From the NCBI GenBank assembly GCA_009746045.1, contig RPFO01000819.1:517501-543416 (forward strand): DNA of 25,916 nucleotides. Reading direction: 5' to 3'. Below, in pieces: positions 1-8,199 of this stretch. The notes beneath the pieces were generated by a model, which did not search any database, was not told the origin of the DNA, and saw only the letters and a program-made list of their open reading frames with translations. The translations under genes were made by a program, and so were the position numbers. This stretch comes from Mesostigma viride. Its lineage: Eukaryota; Streptophyta; Mesostigmatophyceae; Mesostigmatales; Mesostigmataceae. The first letter of the stretch is position 1. Every line of letters begins with the position of its first letter.

Positions 1-113
1 GCTAGTAGCCAGCATGTAAGGGATATTAAAATTAAATAACATGACTTTGTTGGGAGATCATGTAGCACATATTCCCGTGGATGGATGGAGGGGGGGACAA
101 AGCCGCGAAACCG

Positions 114-144
114 AACTAATCTAACTCTAATCTAATCTAATCTA
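114..144 (-). repeat. (TCTAA)n pentamer, probable LINE 3' tail
   Basis: About six imperfect TCTAA units (TTAGA on the minus strand) lie about 20 bp past the stop codon of the minus-strand LINE piece at 161-900. Several LINE clades end in a short tandem repeat instead of poly(A), so this is the likely 3' terminus of that insertion. The position fits, but no target-site duplication was found. Confidence 0.5.
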
Positions 145-160
145 GAAAACCCTACCTATT

Positions 161-900
161 CTACTCAGCAAAGCGCCCCTTCCGCTTGGGGGGAGGGGGC
201 TTGCTCACAGGGGCGGGCGTATGAGCCTGGACAATGGTCTTCCACCTCTTCTTGTCCTGCATAGCAGTCCAAGCAAGAGAGAGGGAGTGAATGCGATGTT
301 CAAACTGAGCTGGGACCACTAGGTCAGCCATCAACGTACTGCTGTGGGTAGGTCATGACATGTTTGCCTACCTTCTTAGGAATGTCCTTGGGGCCAGGCC
401 AGGTCAGGATATGCCGCCCTGGCTGGCCATGCATGCAAGCCGCTGGGGGCCGCCCAGACCGAGGTCGGTGTCTACCTGGCTGATGTCCTACGAATGCTAT
501 CTTACGCTGTCTAATCGATCTCGTCCGAAATGCGAGGCATGCCCTGGTACAAAGATTCTAAAGACCTATGCGTGGAAAACCCTACATTCAGGGCCTGACG
601 GAGCATCCTGGTTACCGTGCCGTTTAGCTTATAGTTGGCCGCCAGCGTGTCCGTGAGCGTCCATGCCTCGGCGCCATATACGTGAGCACCGTGAGGACCA
701 GGACCTTGAGGAGCATGCGCTTGCGGTGCTCGCCGAGGGCCTTCGAGTGCCAGTAGGTTTTGAGCGAACGATGCCGAGCCCAGGCCAGGCCGATGCGGGT
801 GTCCACATCGGCGGCGGTGTCAGGAAGCATGCTCCCCAGCAGTTTAAAGCGATCACGAAAGGGATATGAAGGATTGTAAAACGATTTAAACAAAGTATTA
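161..900 (-). pseudogene. LINE ORF2 C-terminal fragment (copy A), frameshifted
   Basis: This is the decayed 3' end of a non-LTR retrotransposon ORF2, read on the minus strand. The first part contains FKLLGS, then DVDTRIGLAWARH and a leucine-rich stretch ending LTYMA. After a one-base frameshift it continues EAWTLTDTLAANYKLNG and RMLRQALNVGF. This is the usual order after the RT catalytic core (thumb, then YGAEAWTL-type motif). Further down are RKIAFVGHQ and, in another frame, LSLAWTAMQDKKRW with a basic tail KRKGRFAE and a TAG stop at 161-163. At least two frameshifts and one in-frame stop (near 500) show it is dead. It is 5'-truncated near 900. The same protein segment occurs in copy C (14,220-14,550), so both belong to one family. 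Confidence 0.75.
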
Positions 901-958
901 ACACTGTAATGATTACTCACATGACTTGGATCCCGAAAGCTCTTATGGGACCTTTTTA

Positions 959-1001
959 TTAATTAATTAATTAATAGACACGTGACTGCGTCACGTGAGC
1001 T
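959..1001. repeat. (TTAA)4 plus CACGTG hairpin repeat, copy 1
   Basis: Four TTAA units are followed by TAGA and the 19-bp sequence CACGTGACTGCGTCACGTG (979-997), a perfect inverted repeat of 8 bp around a TGC loop. Nearly the same block, with the same TTAA tract, recurs at 11,227-11,276. Homology stops soon after GTGAGC. It lies just outside the truncated end of LINE copy A. It could be the 3' end of a separate small element with a TTAA tail. Confidence 0.7.
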
Positions 1002-1189
1002 TACGTGACCTTTTGATATATGGGCCATACTTGTGAAAATCCCCCCCGGCCTAGCTTCCGCCATAGCTGCATGGGTAGTTTTCTCAACGAGGAATATCAA
1101 GGAGACAATCAGTGCAGGCCAGAAATCGGGAGAATATGTACAAGCTGGCGCAGGCCATGGAGGTCTATCCTTTCCATGCCGAGTCTATC

Positions 1190-2027
1190 ACGAGCCACGA
1201 GCTAGCCATGGCTGACGGCGGCGCTCATATCTTTCACGTTTGGGCACCAAATTCGGCCGTGAATATCGCAATCGCTTCGTCTTTCTAAGACGCACCCGCC
1301 ATATTTTCCCGAAGCTAAAACGCAATATTATGACGAGCACACCTCGACTACGCAACGCAGCCTGGCGGCTGCGCTGAGCCAAGAAAATTCGCCTGCAACT
1401 CCGGCCGGCTGTAGTTCCGCCCGGCCTGCCAGGCAGCGAGGCCACTACTCAAGCGTTGGTAGTGCACTCGGCTCCTGCGGCCTCACCATCAGCATCGCCT
1501 GATCCCAAACGCAGTTGCCCAGAAGAATCCCGCCCAACAGAACCGCGCTTTTGGCCCCAACCTTTTAAAGTCGACGATCACGACTGGACCAACATGTCCC
1601 CGGCCAGTGCTATGCACTGCACATCCAGTTCTTCGGGAACTACGCCTCGCTTTACGACCTGTGCATCCCGACAGCATCCCGCATCGCCTCATCGCCCCGG
1701 ACGTACGGCTCCTGGTTTAACCCCAGGTCTCTGTTCGGTTGCCCCCGCCCCCAACTCCAGCACACCATCCTCAACTCCCTCCTCATGCGCTCTGATGGCG
1801 AGATCTGGGCTCCATCCATTTCCGCATCCACACTCCGTTCCATCCTTACGCAAGCCCTCCAGCAGCACGTGACTCCCCTTGCTGCAGATGTGGCAGGAAT
1901 GGGCAGCACGCTGGCTACTGAGCTCCCTCACCTTTCCACCACCATCACCTCCACCTCCACCCTCCTCGCCTCCACCTCCACTGCCGCCTCCACAGTTAGG
2001 TTAAACAGTGCCAGCCCGCGAGCTTGA
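1190..2027 (+). pseudogene. LINE 5' UTR and ORF1 N-terminal part (copy B)
   Basis: Bases 1,190-1,420 align, in inverted orientation, with 13,630-13,870, beginning at the shared GCCATGGCTGACGGCGG and running through the presumed 5' UTR. Coding similarity to ORF1 of copy D follows. ALVVHSAPAASPSASPDPKR here matches a similar Ala/Pro/Ser stretch in D. Near 1,785-1,950 ALQQHVTPLAADVAGMGS matches ALEQHVAPIAADVAAMGS of D. The reading frame changes between these blocks, so the ORF is broken. Similarity ends in a Ser/Thr-rich low-complexity stretch near 2,027. The role of LINE ORF1 proteins (RNA binding, RNP formation) is known for the class; nothing here looks functional. Confidence 0.7.
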
Positions 2028-2029
2028 GG

Positions 2030-2698
2030 GCCCTAGGTACAGCTTGACCGCGTGGGCTGCAAGAAAGGCGGCCTGGATGAAGCGAAAATATAGATGTCCA
2101 CCACCGTTAACTGTTGAGCGCAGCCATCACCTATAATCATATTGCGCATCTCTATATAAATATAAGAATGATGGACTACCTTGAAATTCAGAAGTACATC
2201 TCTCCACTAACATATAAAACTACACGGGCATCCATGTGTCTGATCAACTGACGATTCCCTCATGATGCACGAGGCTGCATATTTGGCACTAAATACAAGC
2301 GAGCTGACCGAGAGACAAGCAGGATCCATGCCGACACCCACCATGGATATAAATACCAGGGCCAGAAAGGCCCGTTGAAGCAAGCCACCGTCAACCTGTG
2401 GAAGTGCTTCACGTCAGTATGGTCCTTGACATGTGGCGCAACCTGGCACACACCAGCATGTCGCTTGTGATAGTCATGACTCCAGGCCACAGCACTAAAG
2501 ACACTGTAGCCTGATCGGTGATGGGCATGCCACAGACGCCACGATGTCAGCGCACTCCGTCGCACATGCCCAGAATGGCTGCACGTCGTGGGATCCCGGC
2601 TGCAGAAGGGGGTTGGCTTGCGATGTTGTTGGCTGTGTTGGGATGCATCATGCAGCCACACGGCAGAACCCTCACACGGACTTGGTCGCGAATCGACC
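2030..2698. other. Intergenic stretch, no gene recognised
   Basis: AT-rich sequence at 2,140-2,215 includes TATATAAATATA. Beyond that I see only short ORFs on both strands without recognisable motifs, the longest a minus-strand 133-codon frame at 2,260-2,661 with a His/Trp-rich composition unlike a conserved protein. Confidence 0.4.
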
Positions 2699-3562
2699 TC
2701 ACAGATCCGGGCGGATCACTCCAAATGCCGCCTGCAGAATAGATAGAAGTGCAAGAATCACCTCGGGCCCAATGTCGCGGGCCTCCTTCAAGACGAGCCG
2801 CACCCGATCCTCGTATCCAGGGAACTTCGCCTCCACCAACGCGGGGATTACCTGCATGGAAACGTTGGTCACGAATCGCCGGGCGACGCCAGCCCACAAC
2901 GAGCATGCCTCCTGCTTCGGCGGGCTAGAAAGGCGAGCTTGGCACGTTTTCCGCAAAGGCTCTGGCAAGGTCTTCACGCGAACCACACCCTCGGCAACGC
3001 AATGAAAGGTCCAGACAGCAGCTTGGGCATGTAGGGCGGCAACCAGCGAGGAGATGAAGCGGCGGGAAATCCTCTGCAACAGGTTGCATAGCCGCTTGCG
3101 ACGTGTCGCGCATTTGCTTGCGGGAGGCTCCTGCGGTGGCGTGTGTTTGATGAGAGCAACGAGCTCCTCTTCCACCATGACCTGCACGGTGCGCTCGATG
3201 ATGGCGACAGGGTGGAATGATCTACATCCGTGCTGCAAGCAGGCCCTTAGCACAGGTGGTCGGTCAGGCTCCGCCACCTGAGGTGAACCATCCGAGGCAG
3301 GCTCAGACGAGGGCCGAGGCCGAGGGAGGCCGAGGCCGAGCGAGGTAAGGAGGTCCGGGCCTCGAGACCGATTAAACTTTATGGTGCCTTGCTGTCCGAA
3401 TAAGGTAACGCTGGCGGGATCGGCAATGACGGCAGCGATATTATCAAGAGAGACCTTAGAGAAGCTGAAGTAAGGCGTTGCGTTGCAAAGCAATGCGCCA
3501 AGTCCGTTCGGCTGCATGCTAGCTGATATTAACGAGCTTGTATCGTCTACACGAGGTTTCAT
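2699..3562 (-). CDS. Hypothetical protein, 287 codons, single exon
   Basis: I do not recognise this protein. It is the longest clean reading frame outside the repeats and is not explained by low complexity. The N-terminal third (about residues 1-85) is mixed and contains SKVSLDNIAAVIADPASVTL. A Pro/Ser-rich linker (about 80-100) reflects a GAGGCCGAG-type DNA repeat. The C-terminal two thirds are predicted-helical and basic, with ERTVQVMVEEELVALIKH, a run of Lys/Arg/Leu (RKRLCNLLQRISRRF) and a final helix LKEARDIGPEVILALLSILQ. No signal peptide or clear membrane segment is seen. The first Met of the frame was taken as start. It sits between LINE copy B and a MITE, so it could be a host gene, a terminal exon or a transposon remnant. 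Confidence 0.35.
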   Translation of the reverse strand: MKPRVDDTSSLISASMQPNGLGALLCNATPYFSFSKVSLDNIAAVIADPASVTLFGQQGTIKFNRSRGPDLLTSLGLGLPRPRPSSEPASDGSPQVAEPDRPPVLRACLQHGCRSFHPVAIIERTVQVMVEEELVALIKHTPPQEPPASKCATRRKRLCNLLQRISRRFISSLVAALHAQAAVWTFHCVAEGVVRVKTLPEPLRKTCQARLSSPPKQEACSLWAGVARRFVTNVSMQVIPALVEAKFPGYEDRVRLVLKEARDIGPEVILALLSILQAAFGVIRPDL

Positions 3563-4148
3563 CTCAACGGTTATTGTTTACGGGAATATCAAGACAGGGC
3601 AGCGTGTGAAAGCTACAGGACAGTAGAAAGCTCGGTTGGATGTTTAGCTAATCACATAACATGGCTCGATCCTGACCATAACTGTCAGCTGGTAGCAAAA
3701 TTCCTACAGCTGGTAGCAAAATCCCGCAGCCTTCGTCGAAGCGCTTGATCATGAGAGTGTAGCGATCGTCGGTTTATTATACAACCCAATAGGAATCCGC
3801 CGCATTATACAGTCGCGTAATGCAGTGGAAAACAATTGTGACAATTGCCAAAGCTCAACCCAAGTTTCAGGGGAGATTCGGAAGGGTGTGTTGGTTGCAT
3901 GAACGACATGGGCAGGGTAATCCCACCTACCTGCACGCAGCAGACTTACCAACTGCTGAAAAAAACACCCACGCATGGCAGGCGCGACTTTGGCTCTCAC
4001 CCATGCCCAATGCGAAACCAAGGGGGAAAACCATATTTGCTGCAATGGATAAGGGATAAAAATTACCAAAATGAAAGGCAGTAGTGCGATTGGCGAGTTC
4101 TGCGTACTGCTATCTATCGTCATTCTTCAATAATTATGTTAACTACCG
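3563..4148. other. Intergenic stretch with a 21-bp direct repeat
   Basis: The only structure seen is two copies of CAGCTGGTAGCAAAATYCC at 3,686-3,725 with a 21-bp period. A minus-strand 124-codon frame at 3,749-4,123 has no motif I recognise and overlaps open frames on the other strand, so it is not called. Confidence 0.4.
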
Positions 4149-4311
4149 GTACAGTCATTCACGCCTTAAGTTGGGTTCGAGGTTTTTGAGGGGGTCAACC
4201 CGACCAAAATTAAAAGGCGTGAACACTACTTGAGCCAACCCAACTTAAGGCGTGAACACAACTTAATGTTAACTTCAGCCAACCCAACTTAAGGCGTGAA
4301 TGGCTGTACTG
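4147..4311. mobile_element. Mariner-like MITE, about 160 bp, TA flanks
   Basis: The left end (from 4,149) reads TACAGTCATTCACGCCTTAA once the leading bases are included. The right end (to 4,309) is its reverse complement with one mismatch, ending GGCGTGAATGGCTGTA. Terminal inverted repeats are about 27-29 bp. If the element proper starts CAGTCATTC and ends GAATGGCTG, it is flanked by TA on both sides, the target duplication of Tc1/mariner elements. Two further partial copies of the right-end sequence (AAGGCGTGAACAC) sit inside at about 4,213 and 4,248, so the right terminus has been duplicated internally. There is no coding capacity; it would depend on a transposase elsewhere. Confidence 0.75.
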
Positions 4312-4487
4312 CATGACCATTGGGCATTATTGACCGCTCATGCTTGGCTCATGCTCGGAGTCAAGGTGGACCGTTAGCTCCAAGATTCCCGCCATCTACA
4401 ATTAGATGCTCCAGGCCCGTACCACGGACAGTATCTTACACTAGTCTGGTGTTTGTCAAGTGAGGTTGGGCTGGGCGAGGTTGACCG

Positions 4488-4632
4488 AAAGCACCGCGTC
4501 GCACCTCCACACGTGTGTGCGCCCACCTTTAATTAGGATTCGCTGATACTCATTTCCTCTCTCACCTCTTTGGTCCATAATTGGCTAATAAAAATATACC
4601 CATTTCCCCGAAAAAAAAAAGCACCGCGTCGC
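4488..4632 (+). mobile_element. Short A-tailed retroposon with 15-bp target-site duplication
   Basis: The exact 15-mer AAAGCACCGCGTCGC occurs at 4,488-4,502 and 4,618-4,632. Between the copies lies about 115 bp ending in an unbroken A10 run (4,611-4,620) directly against the right copy. A perfect duplication of 15 bp plus a terminal A-tail is the hallmark of LINE-type target-primed reverse transcription, as for SINEs, processed transcripts or truncated LINE 3' ends. The insert has no recognisable tRNA-like head and no ORF. It lies about 235 bp upstream of the uL18c start codon, so it may have changed that promoter or 5' UTR. Confidence 0.75.
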
Positions 4633-4787
4633 GCCAGGCTTGGGATGGTTCTGAAGTTCTTTCGCCCGTCACACCTTGCGATCCCCTGGGTGCGATTCTA
4701 CTGCTGCCGGCCGCTCCATTTTATGGCAGAAAACGGCATGCGGCGGCGCTCCGCCGGGCGCCGCTCCCTGTTATCCGGTGCAGTAAA

Positions 4788-4862
4788 ATGACGCGAGTAT
4801 GGAGGAGACACAAAAGGCAGCAACCGGTAGCCAAAGGGGCTGCCATATCCAGTGACGGCTAG
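4788..4862 (+). other. Possible upstream ORF before uL18c
   Basis: An ATG at 4,788 opens a 24-codon frame that stops with TAG at 4,860-4,862, five bases before the main ATG at 4,868. It matters only if transcription starts upstream of 4,788, which the sequence does not show. If translated it could lower initiation on the main frame. Confidence 0.25.
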
Positions 4863-4867
4863 GAGAC

Positions 4868-7800
4868 ATGGCGACCCTTAGCGCGGCCTGCCGCGTTACA
4901 GCCCCCCTGTCCGCGTGCCATTCCTCAGCGCTGTCTCAGGATTCCCAGAGCCGCCTGGGTTTCGCCAGCTTCAATGGCCTCAGGGCAGAGAAGACTCAAT
5001 GCTCGGCACTGGCTCGCATGGGTATGAACTGGCCTTCAGATTAAAATTGATGCTCGAAATGGAGGTTTTTACGCCTTGGAATTAATACAAATTCAGGATT
5101 TCTTAGCATTTCGGGCTTGGGATTGTCAGGGCGACCGGCTTTATATAGCACAGTATGCTGCGTCTACCTCCTGATATTGATAGCAATTCCGTTGCTTGGT
5201 TGTCATGTACCTCGTACTTGGCCGGCGCAGTTCCCTCCCGGCAGTCCAAGAGCAACACCCTGGTGATTGAGGCTGTTAAAAAGACCAGGCAGGACAGGAG
5301 AGAGACGAGGCACAACCGGATCCGGAGAAAGGTATGCCGGCGTCCTGCTCTTCGATGGTTTGGCAACCTCCTGTTTTTAGAATGGTTGTTTTTGGTAATC
5401 CTATGCATCCCCGGTGCACCTCACTATGGTTAGGATCAAAGTAGGAGCGCCTCTGCTTATGCCGTCCAATTTGCATTTAGGTTGGATGAATGGCGTGCTT
5501 ATCCATGCCCGCTGCAGCCCTAGTCTCTGTTGAACCACGGACTGAGATGCGTACGTGTTAGCAGCGGATTTTGATTGCTGGGAGCAACGTGAGGTTTTGG
5601 CATGACTCCATCTGGTTGTATTGTTTTGTTGCCGTGGCCACTTCATGTCACGTTGCAATAGCATTCCTTATGAAATGGGGAGGCACACTTCTTCATTTTT
5701 TTGCCAGCTTGCCTCGGCATTTTTGCCACTGTCCGCCATTGTACGTTGCCTTAATAGTCATAGAAATTGTGGTAGGATCCTGTCAATATCTCGCAAACTA
5801 CCTCTTCTGGAAAGCTGAGAATGAAGGAGGCATATTGTGCTGTAGGTGTGTATGGTACATCAAGAATTGCGAAATTGTTGTCTGGAGGTGCTTAAGTGGC
5901 CTGACAGTTCCTTGTTGGAATCTCCCTCCTGCCTTTTTTCCTGTCTGGGAAGCATACAAGTAGGAGCACCACCTCGTTGCAGATGTAGTTTAGCAGCCTG
6001 GGCTGGGAATGTTCTTTCAGTTTTTGGACCTTTTTCGGCTGTTTCAAGATTTGACGACGGAGGGTTGGCATTGCTGCCTGATTAACCGTGGTGCTGCAGC
6101 CGTTTGTTTTCGACATGGACAAGAAATCGTGGCATGTTGAAATTCAGCCATTGCACCTGACATGAGGGACACCATGCTGTGGACAAGATGTTGATGAGAG
6201 CATGGAGATCAATTCTCTTATTTTTATCCTTTCCTTACGCAATGCACCATGTTGATCGTCATTTATGGGAATTTGTGTTTGTTTCAAGATTTGGCCTATC
6301 CCAGGCGTGAATGTGAGAGGCTAGCGTGCTGGGTGTTGGGCATTAATGTAGAAGCACTCCCCTTGCCGCTAGCAAAATACCCCCTTCTGCAGTCCATCGC
6401 TGGCTTGTTCTTTGCACGACTCGTAATGAGCGTACCCTCTGCTTCGCCTTGTTTCGCATATCAGAGACCCTCTTCAAACCCTTGCCTTGCTTTCATATTG
6501 ACATTTTTACCCCTTTCCCCCCTCGCCGCGCCCCCGCATCGCCCCTCCATCTGCCCCCCTTTCCCCTCCCTACTCCCCCCTCCTATACACCGTGCCCCGC
6601 AGGTGAGCGGCACGGAGGAGCGCCCCCGCCTGGCGGTCTTCCGCTCCAACCAGCATATCTACGCACAGGTGATCGACGACACTCGCGGGGTCACCCTCGC
6701 CGCTGCCTCCACCAACTCCAAGGAGATGAAGGCCACGCTGCCCTCCACCGCCACCAAGGTACTTGCATCGTTCCGTCATAAGCTCCATGCTGGTGATGCA
6801 CTAGGGTGGGAGATGATGAAAGTCGTGCTGCCGTCCACCGCCACCAACGTGGTTGATGCGGCCAAGGGGGCAGGCGGGGCAATGGGATGTGGGAGATGCA
6901 TGGTGACATGGTACTCGGGCATCTTATTCAGGAAGGGCCTTATACGTGGTGCACCTTGCGATACGCTATCATGCGGCATGGCATCAGCACATGTTTGAGC
7001 TGGGTCGGGAAAGGGGAGGGGGGGGAGAGGAAGGAGCCAAGCGACGGGTCTTGGCGAAAGAACGTGGCATCGTGCACCACAGCTGTTGCGCCCACCGTGA
7101 TGAGGGTGGCAGCCGCTGTGCTATCGGATGCGGCGGTGTCCTGGTACCTGTCACCGTGTGGACCGCCTTGATGCGATACGTAGATAGGCACACAGTGGGG
7201 GGCAGCAGAGCAGGTGGGGATGTGGTAGCGGTCTGGTTCCCATGCGTGGATGGTTGCTTTGTCGTTTTTGTAGAATTTCCAGCATGCCACGTCGTGGGTC
7301 GCCAGTACACGCTCCAAGCAGTTTCATTCAGTGTCCGTTTCATTCAGTGTCCGCATCGGTAGTTTTCAGTAGGGGTTCAGCTTTGCCTGCAAACCTATTA
7401 ATAGTTAGCCAGATTGGTTTTGATGCTCAGTCATTAACCCGCGGGCTTAATTAGTTAATCAAATTTCATTTGGTTGGTTGGTTGGTTGAAGTCTAGCCGT
7501 TGAAGCCAGTCTGGGTGTATTTGGTTTATTTATTTTTGTATGTTGGATCGGGCTGTTCAGTTACTCCAGCCAGTCATGACGCTTGGGCGACATACCTAAC
7601 AATTAATTTGATGTTGTTTCATTGTTTGGTTGTTAATTCAACGTGCAGCCAATCCGGAAGACCTGAGATTAATCAATTTTTATTGCTTTGTTTGTTTTAG
7701 TGTACCTTAGTTGCAACCCCCTTGACATATATATATATATATATATTACATATATATAGTATTATTACATATATACTATTACTTATATATAATATTATTA

Positions 7801-8109
7801 CATATATATTTTTTAAATGTGGACGCTGTATCTCTCTCCTTTCTGTTGACCAATGGCATGAACCTCCTTTATGAGAGACGCTGTTGAAAGTACCCTTCAA
7901 TGGCCAGTAACACCTGCCTCGTTGTTTCTGCTGACGTTGCTGTGCCAATGCCCCTGCAGGAGGCGGCCATGAAGGTGGGCGAGGTCATTGCCAAGAAGTG
8001 CCAGGAGCTGAACATCACCAAGGTGGCCTTTGACCGCGGCGGGTACCTCTACCACGGCCGTGTGCAGGCGGTGGCCGACAGCGCACGTGCCGCTGGCCTC
8101 AGCTTTTAA
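4868..8109 (+). CDS. PRPL18: Plastid ribosomal protein uL18c (L18), nuclear gene, 4 exons
   Basis: Exons are 4,868-5,021, 5,231-5,331, 6,603-6,758 and 7,960-8,109, joining to 186 codons plus TAA. Intron phases are 1, 0 and 0, with GTATGA/GTATGC/GTACTT donors and CAG acceptors, and every junction keeps the frame. Residues 1-51 are Ala/Ser-rich with few acids, as expected for a chloroplast transit peptide. Residues 67-85 are the basic N-terminal arm ([18 protein letters not shown]), followed by [20 protein letters not shown] and AQVIDD. The C-terminus carries [20 protein letters not shown] and ends AAGLSF, close to bacterial and plant plastid L18. The protein binds 5S rRNA in the large subunit's central protuberance. 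An AATAAA lies 54 bp after the stop. The start is the first ATG in frame with the transit peptide. Confidence 0.93.
5022..5230 (+). other. uL18c intron 1
   Basis: A phase-1 intron of 209 nt with donor GTATGA and acceptor GGCGCAG. The acceptor at 5,230 was chosen over the nearby GGCAG at 5,244 because only 5,230 restores the frame after exon 1. Confidence 0.8.
5332..6602 (+). other. uL18c intron 2, 1,271 nt
   Basis: A phase-0 intron with donor GTATGC and acceptor CCCCGCAG. The last 100 nt (about 6,505-6,600) are strongly C/T-rich, a long polypyrimidine tract before the acceptor. No embedded gene is recognised; short open frames here lack motifs. Confidence 0.8.
6759..7959 (+). other. uL18c intron 3 with echoed exon end and TA repeat
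   Basis: A phase-0 intron of 1,201 nt. Near its start (6,808-6,854) it holds a diverged copy of the last about 40 bases of exon 3 including the donor region, exactly 90 nt downstream of the original. Further on are a (GGTT)n patch near 7,468-7,488 and an AT-rich (TA)n-type microsatellite at 7,726-7,815. The acceptor is CCCCTGCAG. Confidence 0.8.
7726..7815. repeat. (TA)n / TATATTA microsatellite
   Basis: A run of TA dinucleotides is broken into ATATATTACATATATATAG-like blocks, with TATTATTACATATATA repeated about three times. It lies inside uL18c intron 3. Confidence 0.9.
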
Positions 8110-8162
8110 AGAAAGCGGTGTGGAACATGGGCTGCCAGGGGCAGCAACAGGAATCATGTGCG

Positions 8163-8168
8163 AATAAA
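8163..8168 (+). promoter_or_regulatory. Candidate polyadenylation signal AATAAA
   Basis: AATAAA lies 54 bp after the uL18c stop codon. I saw no TGTAA, the usual signal of core chlorophytes, in the next few hundred bases. This weakly argues for a lineage using the canonical hexamer. Confidence 0.45.
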
Positions 8169-8199
8169 TGAATAGCTCCATCCCTTCTTCCCAGGGTGA

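Noticed and set aside
2260-2661. 133-codon minus-strand frame
   Set aside because: Composition is unlike a conserved protein, with no motif and overlapping open frames on the other strand.
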